Part shown: positions 53,711 to 60,000 of the stretch, piece after piece
How the letters are laid out: each line of letters starts with the position of its first letter
Position numbering within the stretch: the stretch's first letter is position 1
Assembly: GCF_963678635.1 (NCBI RefSeq)
Contig: NC_087067.1
Location: 36,776,686-36,836,685, forward strand
From: Symsagittifera roscoffensis
Lineage: Eukaryota > Xenacoelomorpha > Acoela > Convolutidae
Direction of reading: 5' to 3'
Length of the DNA stretch: 60,000 bases
Notes under the pieces: model-generated
The model's database searches: none
What the model was told of the DNA's origin: nothing
What the model saw: the letters and a program-made list of their open reading frames with translations, nothing else
Position numbers and translations under genes: made by a program

Positions 53711-54628
53711 TGTGACATTCAACCAGAATGTGAAAAATGCAATCTCTGCGGAATTCGAAATTTTAGCAGCGAGCCTTCCGAATTAGTGATTTTAAAGGAT
53801 TAACGACGTTATTTGAACGATGGGACAAAACGTGAAGGTTGAAGGATTCGGGAATTGCTAATTTTTAAATTTTCGAAGTGATTACGTAACATTTCTGAGA
53901 AACGTCAGAAACGGCCATTTTGGCAAAAAGGTCGAAGAAAAACACAACAACATTAGTTGCGCGGACGATAACTACGAGAATCGTGATAAAAAACAACAGC
54001 AGATTGCAGGAATAGCAGAGCACTCCGAGTTGCAACTATTGTGTCGCTACAATAGTTGCAAGGCCGTTGCAGATAACGGTGAAGGGTGGAGGACAGCCTT
54101 CCGGATTAAGAAGAAATCAAGATTAACGAGCTTGATTCAGTGGATTCAAGAATCCGGAAGGGTGTCGGAACTGAGACTTTTATTCTTTTATATAGACTTT
54201 TAGCTTCTTGTCATGTCCTGAATTGAATTTAATTACCAACTGGATTCATTTTGATAAGGATGAGAAGCTAGGAGTTGGGGGAAAGGGTTGAACCATCTTC
54301 GATGGAGATGATGATTTTTATCTACTGAACAAAAACAATAGTAATATATTAAATAGTAGTAGCCCTGTTTTTAGGAGTGACCTCGTGTTCTGGGGATACT
54401 GAGACCCAGCCATGAGCTCACTATTTCTGCATGTAATTAAGTTAATTTGAGTGTTTTGACCGACGCCGAAAGCAGTAACGTTTTTGTCGACCCAATGTTA
54501 GAAAAGACCACCAAAACACTGGCTTGGTAGAGACGGTGAAAAGCATATAAAGCTCTGTTTAGACGTTAGCCAGTCATCTTAGGACTTAGTTTTATTTTCC
54601 GTCGATATGTATCTTCCGGGCGAATGTT
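53711..54628 (+). repeat. Element 2 3' LTR, near-complete copy (~918 bp)
   Basis: Runs from TGTGACATTC to GGGCGAATGTT, with TATAAAG at 54546-54552. The final ACA expected from the 5' LTR is absent; the sequence continues TAACCAAAC. It serves here as the reference LTR for the other copies. The AGCCTTCCGGATT/AATCCGGAAGGGT pair is present. Confidence 0.88.
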
Positions 54629-54670
54629 TAACCAAACAAAATCTTTTTTTTACCTTCATGCTGCGTCAAG

Positions 54671-57570
54671 ATGAGGAAAAACAACAAAGAGTGTACAAGC
54701 AAAGATTGCTTAAAACCTTCAGGACTGATAAATTGGATTAGATGTGATTCTTGTTCTTGTTGGTATCATATCAGTTGTGTAAATATTTCTCTTAGCGACT
54801 CTAAGAAAACCCAATGGTTTCAGTGTCCTTTATGCGTTGATGTAAAATATGTTAATAAAGCAACAATATGCAATGATTTAGTGCTAGACAATTATGTTAA
54901 TACAGCCATCTCAAATGTCCGAGTACTCAAGAGAGTACCAAAAGACTCGCGTGTTCCCTTGGCGGAAAGTCTGAGGGACAAAATAAATGACATCGTCTAC
55001 AATGTAGAAGATGTTACAAAATGGCTAATTTTTTTAAACATCGTTCTTGTTTTTTTTGGAGCAACCGAAAAGAAGTGGACGCAAACAGACCACAAGCATG
55101 AGCTCTTTGATAAATAAAAAAAATTCGAGCAAATGACGTGTCACTTCCAAAACCCCATCCCCAAGTTTCAAACCCGCCTCTGAGTGACCTCGAGCAGAGA
55201 ATAAAGTTAATAATTAGTAAGCTCGATAAAGGAATTGTAAAATGAGGAATAAGGCTTGCTGCTTCGGATGACAAAATTGCTCCTTTTTCAACTGATAACT
55301 ATCAAAAATTGTTGTCTAAGCACCCTAAGCGAGCCATCTTTGCAGCTCCAAATCCAGAAAAATTGGATAGTTTTTTCGTAACCGATTTCGAATTATACAA
55401 AGCAATAATGTTCCTTAAGAACGGATCAGCAGCAGGTTCTGATAAATAGTTCCTCAAATTTTTAAAGATCTTGTTAATAAGTCGAATGGTAGTGCAGGAC
55501 TTAATTTTCTGAAATCGCTTACTAAGCTGATAAACCTCATTGGAGATGGCAACATACCCGAACCACTAAGACCTTTCTTTTTTGGCGCAAAGCTTATCGC
55601 CCTCATAAAGATAGACGGAGGGTTGAGACCGATTGCCATAGGCAACACGCTGAGACATATCGCGTCTAAATGCGCTGAAAGCAAGGCCCTCTCCGAGCGA
55701 CAAGTTTTTTCGGAAACGTACAGGTAGGATGCGGTACCAAACGAGGAGCAGAAATAGCTGCTCACTCGTTTCGAAACCTAATTGAACGCGACGACAATCC
55801 AAATTGCACTGTTCTTTTAAAACTAGATTTTAGGAATGCCTTTAACTCTCTAAACAGAGAAACAATGCTGAATCATGTTTATTCAAAACGCCCCGAGTTG
55901 TATAATTACACCCATTGCGCGTATGGTAAACCTAGTTACCTTTTTTACGGAAGCTCTGTCATAATGTCAGAAGAAGGAACTCAGCAAGGTGGTCCTGAAG
56001 CCCCACCCCTTTTTGCGGAAACAATTCATACACTAGTCAAACAGTTGGAGTCGAAAATTAACATCTGGTATTTAGATGATGGAAATTTAGCCGACGACTA
56101 TAAGGTAGTACTCCGGGACCTTAAAAACATTCTGAAATCGGAACAAATTTACGGCCTGAGCTTGAACACTGGGAAGTGCGAACTTTGTTTTTTGGGACCG
56201 ACTACTAGCACACAGTTTAATTCAATTTTAACACAATTTCGAAAAATATGCCCCAAAATAAAAATAAAAACAAAAGAGGAACTCCTCATTTTAGGATCTC
56301 CAATCGGCGAACTTTGCCGAAAAGAATTGCTCGACGAAAAAATTAAAGAGCTTGAAAAAATCTCGGATGTCATTGACAAACTAGACGCCCATTATGGTTT
56401 TACCTCCTGAAAAATAGCTTAAGCATGCCAAAACTCCCATAATTTTTGCGTACGAGCCCTTGTTTTTTGCAAAATGATTTTTTGGAACGCTATGATAAAT
56501 TACTAAGAAATTCGTTATGCAAGGTCACTAACGTGAAAATGGATGATAACCAGTTTTTACAAGCAGTTCTCCCGGCAGCCAAAGGTGGCTGGGGCGTTTC
56601 TTCCGCTCGTCTACTCGCTTTACCCGCTTTCTTAGCCTCAGCAGTAGGAGCAAAAGATGCCTTGAGCGAAATTATTGGTTTGGAGCATGTGGATGGAACC
56701 TATGATGATGCGCTTAAATGGTGGTTTGAGTTGGAAAAATTGATATGGCTCCGGAAAATGAAATCCGAAAAAACTGGACAGAGCCAATTTTTGACAGCGA
56801 AATTGCAGACTTGATTTTACGACTCGAACCAACGGACGTAAAAAGACTCAAAGCGTTCCAAAATAGATTTGGCTCCCAATGGTTGAACGTCATCCCGTGC
56901 AAAAATTTAAGGTTAAAACTGTCGAACCAACAACTCAGAATTGCGATAGGACTTCGCTTAGGCTCAAAAATATGCGAACGGCATAAATACGTGTGCGGAA
57001 AAGACGTTACCGAGGATGGTTGGCATGGTCTTTCTTGCCTCAAAAGTGCAGGGAGATTCTCTAGGCATTCAAACCTGAATACCCTTATAAAGCAGAGTTT
57101 TTCATCTACTCACATTCCGTCTGTTTTAGAACCACGACACCTCTAGATGACCGATCAGAAGCGACCAGACGGTTTGACGCTCGTTCCATGGGCTGTTGGT
57201 AAGCAGCTATTGTGGGATGTAACTGTAGTAGACTCCTTAGCTCCTTGTAGGATTAATGCCGGGTCTATTTGTAACCCTGGTACGGCTGCCGCTGAAGCGG
57301 AAGAGCGAAAAATTGACAAGTATAAAAATCTTGTATATGATAGATATCTTTTTCAACCGCTAGCTTTTGATATTCACGGCGCGGCCGGCCCCAGCACAGA
57401 AATTTTTTTTGAGCAAGCTTTGTAAGAACCTAAGCATACGCAATGAGGAACCCAGAGCAGGCAGCTTTTTAAAACAGAGAATCTTCCTGGCAATACAGAT
57501 TGCGAACGCCGCTTACGTACTCAGAACAATAAATGACAAAATAACTTTCGACGAAATTTTTTATTTGTAA
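54671..57570 (+). pseudogene. Decayed non-LTR retrotransposon: PHD finger, reverse transcriptase, restriction-like endonuclease
   Basis: Pieces in order. 54671-55117: 148-codon frame with a PHD-type Cys4-His-Cys3 finger (CDSC, WYHISC, CPLC). 55165-55450: PPLSDLEQR and ASDDKIAPF linker with stops. 55800-56410: RT with LKLDFRNAFNSLNRE, EGTQQGGPEAPPLF and YLDDGNLA. 56446-57146: thumb-like region (LPAAKGGWGVSSARL) and a Cys/His cluster (CGKDVTEDGWHGLSC). 57147-57425: RPDG followed by 13 residues and WD, consistent with a PD-(D/E)XK restriction-like endonuclease as in R2-type elements. The last frame ends at 57570. Stops and at least four frameshifts break it. It begins 42 bp after the element 2 LTR. 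No poly-A tail is evident. Confidence 0.8.
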
Positions 57571-57700
57571 CACTTGTATATTTTATTTTCTCGTGTCGAG
57601 TTGCGTGTTTTTATTGAAAAAAGGTAACCCGTATCGATTTTAATTGAAAAGGACTTAGACACTTGTCATCTTCTTTTATCATTATCACTTCCATTTCTAG

Positions 57701-57922
57701 AAAATTCCAAGGATTTTGACTGAAATACGTGATGAAGGGACTACTGACTGTAACCTCGGTTACTATGATAATTTTGACCTTCTGATTACTTCTACAAAAA
57801 AAAGTTTAAAAAATATATATATGGTACCTAATCAGACAATCTTTGAGCAGACTACACTTGAGCCGGAGAAAATTGATTTTAAAAAATTTAAAACGTTTCA
57901 AGTCCACCTGAAACTACTATGA
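57701..57922 (+). CDS. Possible terminal exon of an unidentified host gene
   Basis: A strong polypyrimidine tract and acceptor (TTCCATTTCTAG, ending 57700) precede a 73-codon open frame, KIPRILTEIRDEGTTDCN... to FQVHLKLL, stop at 57920. The composition is normal for protein. The frame sits just downstream of the decayed non-LTR element, which may have landed in the preceding intron. No family is recognised and no upstream exon was found. Confidence 0.3.
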   Translation, partial: KIPRILTEIRDEGTTDCNLGYYDNFDLLITSTKKSLKNIYMVPNQTIFEQTTLEPEKIDFKKFKTFQVHLKLL

Positions 57923-58084
57923 ACAACACTTGCGCATGCAAGTACAATGAAAGTTAGTAAAAGCGCAAGCATAATCCGAGGTGTGGCAACTAAGCCAACA
58001 AAGTCGCTGCCGTCAGTCGATGAAAAAAATATCGGCACTTAAAATATCGGTTATCGATTTGGATGATAAAAATAGAAAGATCAG

Positions 58085-58310
58085 AGTAAAAACACAGAGG
58101 CGAAGCTTCGCTTCGCAAACAAAAATTAGCAAGAACAGAAGAAGCAGCTCCAACATGTGCAACAAAAAGTAAAAATAAGCTTTAATTCAGCAAAACTTCG
58201 GCAAAGTCACGGACCCCTGAAGCACGGACGCTTAATTCATCACAAACACTATTCATAAAAGCAGAGAACGGATGCTATGAAAATTCCAATGCTACAGATT
58301 TTTAAGTTAT
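58085..58310 (-). mobile_element. SINE-like element, copy 2 (degenerate)
   Basis: It shares ordered blocks with 10390-10650: ACACAGAGGCGAAGCT near 58093, GCACGGACGCTTAA near 58222, AAAGCAGAGAAC near 58258, ATGAAAATTCCAA and GCTACAGAT near 58276-58297. The A box/B box head is damaged (GTCACGGACCCCTGAAG replaces the B-box side). Confidence 0.5.
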
Positions 58311-58416
58311 GCTGAGAGAGTTGAGAAGAAGATGTGTCTCATAAGAGCTTTATTCGTGGGATGATTTACAAAATGATACAGAAAGTAATTCTAACAAATG
58401 CTGGTAGACTAATTAA

Positions 58417-58655
58417 TTAGTTTAATATTGGCAGGTCCATGAAGTCAATTTGAAATCGGCACTTTTGATTCGACTTGGTTGATTCAACTTGATACCCCGC
58501 TTGCCGTTTCGAATTGAATGATGAGTTTTTCCCAAAGAGATCCCCCACAAATGACTCGGTCTTTGTCTTCCCCAGGCTTTTAGACGAGATGTCGGAAGAC
58601 TTGGACTCGTTCGAAACACACTTTATCATACACTCGTTTCTTGTCTGCACATCTT
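58417..58655 (-). CDS. Possible 3'-terminal host exon cut by an element fragment
   Basis: The minus frame ends at a stop at 58417 and reads back through LFGKNSSFNSKRQAGY and CRFQIDFMDLPILN, with an acceptor-like GATGTGCAG at about 58652-58644. The composition is Ser/Lys-rich but protein-like, and the frame is unrelated to the mobile elements. At 58661 it is replaced by element 2 family sequence, so the upstream exons, if any, lie beyond the right edge. Family unknown. Confidence 0.3.
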
Positions 58656-58660
58656 CCATT

Positions 58661-60000
58661 CTTTGTGGAAAGGAGAAAGCAGAGATGCTGAAAGAAGATT
58701 TGGAGAGAAACGTGACGTTGTGTTTCCACAACAGCTTCTGTAGGAACAGAGAATGTAACGTGGATCCGCTACCTTGCTGCAAACAGAGGGTAGAAGAGCA
58801 GAAGTGTTGGAGGACGGCTTCCAGCAGCGTCAGGATAGCTAACGACGTGTTACAAGATACGGAGACTGAGAGTGCAGAGTCAGTATCACAGGAGGAAGAA
58901 ATGGAGCATTGACGAATGACCGAAAAGCAAGATGGGAAACAAGAGACAAAAATTAGAAGAATTTAGAAGTTTTAGAACTTTTAAACGACGAAAAAGAAGA
59001 AAACAAAGGAGTAATGAAGAAAAAGTTAAAACTCAGCATTGTTTTATGTGTGTGAAAAAACTCAAGTGAGAAACCAAGCAACCAAGTTGTAATTGAAAAC
59101 TGAAACATTTAGTTGAGTTTTGAAATTGTTGCATTTATAAATTTGCATTTTGATTTTAGTAGAGTGACTTTAGAGACACTCACTTACTATTTATTTATCA
59201 AGGCTTAAGTGAAGGAGTATATTAAATTATTCCAGCCTGCATGACTGTTTTTAATCAGCTAGGAGAACTGATCACTTTGTGGTGACATCGAAGGCTTGAG
59301 TAATCTCTCGAAGAGGGAGATTGTTTCATTGTTCTTGCTAACCACAGAGTTTCTTAGTTTTAATATTCAGGACAATAACAAGCAAGATTTCCAAAGGGAA
59401 GAAGCATAGGAGGATAATTTTAACTTGTTGGTTGGCAGGACTGTCCTGAAAGTCAACACCTTTTAAATCTAAGAGAAAAAGTTTTTATCGGGACATTGAT
59501 ATTAGAAGTCAGAAAATATGTTTTATCTTAAGTCATATCCTCAATGTGCAGATTAATGAAGAATTTGAAGGCTATAGTGATGTAGTATGATGCCATTTAT
59601 ATTCTGCTGTGAGTCGATGTGACGTGGATAATTGGAATTTCGTGCATTTTGTAAATTCTGTTCGATGACACTGTATCTATTTTACGAACATTGCGTGATT
59701 CAATGAGGACATTGACCGGACTGTCCGGGGAGTATGTGACATTCGACCAGAATGTGAAAAATGCAATCTCTGCGGAATTCGAAATTTTAGCAGCGAGCCT
59801 TCCGAATTAGTGATTTTAAAGGATTAACGACGTTATTTGAACGATGGGACAAAACGTGAAGGTTGAAGGATTCGGGAATTGCTAATTTTTAAATTTTCGA
59901 AGTGATTACGTAACATTTCTGAGAAACGTCAGAAACGGCCATTTTGGCAAAAAGGTCGAAGAAAAACACAACAACATTAGTTGCGCGGACGATAACTACG
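58661..60000 (+). mobile_element. Third 3' fragment of the element 2 family, continues past window
   Basis: 58661 onward matches 49832 onward with a constant offset of 8829 and few substitutions: ORF3 tail (58661-58912), 3' non-coding region, polypurine module, and LTR start at 59735 running to the window end. The ORF3 tail is fused in frame with 49 codons of flanking DNA, giving a chance 132-residue frame from 58514. The left end is an abrupt truncation inside ORF3. Confidence 0.9.
59735..60000 (+). repeat. LTR of the third fragment (partial, at window edge)
   Basis: TGTGACATTCGACC start, same as the LTR at 15377, preceded by CTGTCCGGGGAGTA. The first 266 bp are visible. Its variant base (CGACC rather than CAACC) is shared with 15377 and not with the duplicated copies at 50906 and 53711. 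Confidence 0.9.

Larger units (their letters stand above)
48877..54486 (+). repeat. 2805-bp tandem duplication of the element 2 3' end
   Basis: 48877-51681 is repeated at 51682-54486 with a constant offset of 2805 bp and only a few substitutions (for example TTTTATCTTAAG versus TTTTTTCTTAAG). Each unit holds the last ~400 codons of ORF3, the 3' non-coding region, the polypurine tract and most of an LTR. The junction joins LTR GTAACGTTTTT to ORF3 GCAGACACAG with no real homology. The second unit runs on into the proper LTR end. Confidence 0.92.
15377..54628 (+). mobile_element. Element 2: giant Ty3/gypsy-type LTR retrotransposon, degenerate, interrupted by element 1
   Basis: Order on the plus strand: 5' LTR first part (15377-15868), element 1 insertion (15869-34611), rest of 5' LTR (34612-34809), primer-binding site, ~3-kb leader, gag-pol (37788-47389), ORF2 (47809-48480), ORF3 remnant (48482-50083), 3' non-coding region, polypurine tract, and a 3' LTR that is cut by a 2.8-kb tandem duplication and completed at 54628. 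Excluding element 1 it spans about 20.5 kb. LTR ends are TGTGACATTC and GAATGTTACA, inverted copies of each other apart from one base. ORF1 has five stops and a frameshift, so this copy is non-autonomous. Domain order PR-RT-RH-IN places it in Ty3/gypsy (Metaviridae). No clear target-site duplication was seen; the last three bases of the far 3' LTR are missing. Confidence 0.85.

Overview
The window comes from a gene-poor, AT-rich, repeat-filled animal genome. Two spliced host genes point to an invertebrate metazoan with cilia. One is a CFAP410/C21orf2-type leucine-rich repeat gene (about 4982-6527, minus) with introns of 218-274 bp. The other is a CDK4/6-type cyclin-dependent kinase (13058-14235, minus) with one 188-bp intron. 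I cannot name the phylum from sequence alone.

Layout. 1-5000: mostly non-coding, with a possible exon at the left edge, a decayed coding-like stretch, and two copies of a ~270-bp dispersed repeat. 4982-6527: CFAP410-like gene. 6607-11560: two blocks of degenerate ~150-170-bp tandem repeats, separated by a tRNA-headed SINE-like element. 13058-14235: CDK4/6-like kinase. 14935-15050: fragment of a non-LTR retroelement. 15377-54628: a nest of two giant Ty3/gypsy-type LTR retrotransposons. Element 1 (minus, 15869-34611, ~18.7 kb) sits inside the 5' LTR of the related element 2 (plus). Element 2 also carries a 2.8-kb tandem duplication of its 3' end. 54671-57570: decayed PHD-finger/RT/endonuclease-like non-LTR element. 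57701-58655: two possible terminal host exons and a second SINE-like copy. 58661-60000: a third 3' fragment of the element 2 family, running off the right edge.

The LTR elements are the most interesting part. Element 1 has three intact ORFs. ORF1 is a ~3160-residue Gag-Pol (coiled coil, Gag core, two CCHC knuckles, DTGA protease, RT, RNase H, D,D35E integrase). It has a ~475-residue spacer between RNase H and integrase and a ~450-residue C-terminal extension. The end of that extension resembles a TARG1/OARD1-type macro domain. ORF2 (~157 aa) and ORF3 (1003 aa) lie where an envelope gene would be expected, but look nothing like envelope proteins and match no family I know. Non-coding features shared by both elements are a 12-nt offset primer-binding site, a ~3-kb leader packed with GGAGGGT-type motifs, a conserved hairpin about 430-490 nt upstream of gag, and a polypurine-tract module copied inside ORF1. 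The internal copy keeps its upstream stem-loop through paired base changes.

Element 2 is degenerate: five in-frame stops and one frameshift in ORF1, a stop in ORF2, and loss of the N-terminal half of ORF3. Element 1 looks young, because the surviving 522 bp of its two LTRs show no difference by eye. The left junction has lost the end of its 3' LTR together with part of the element 2 LTR.
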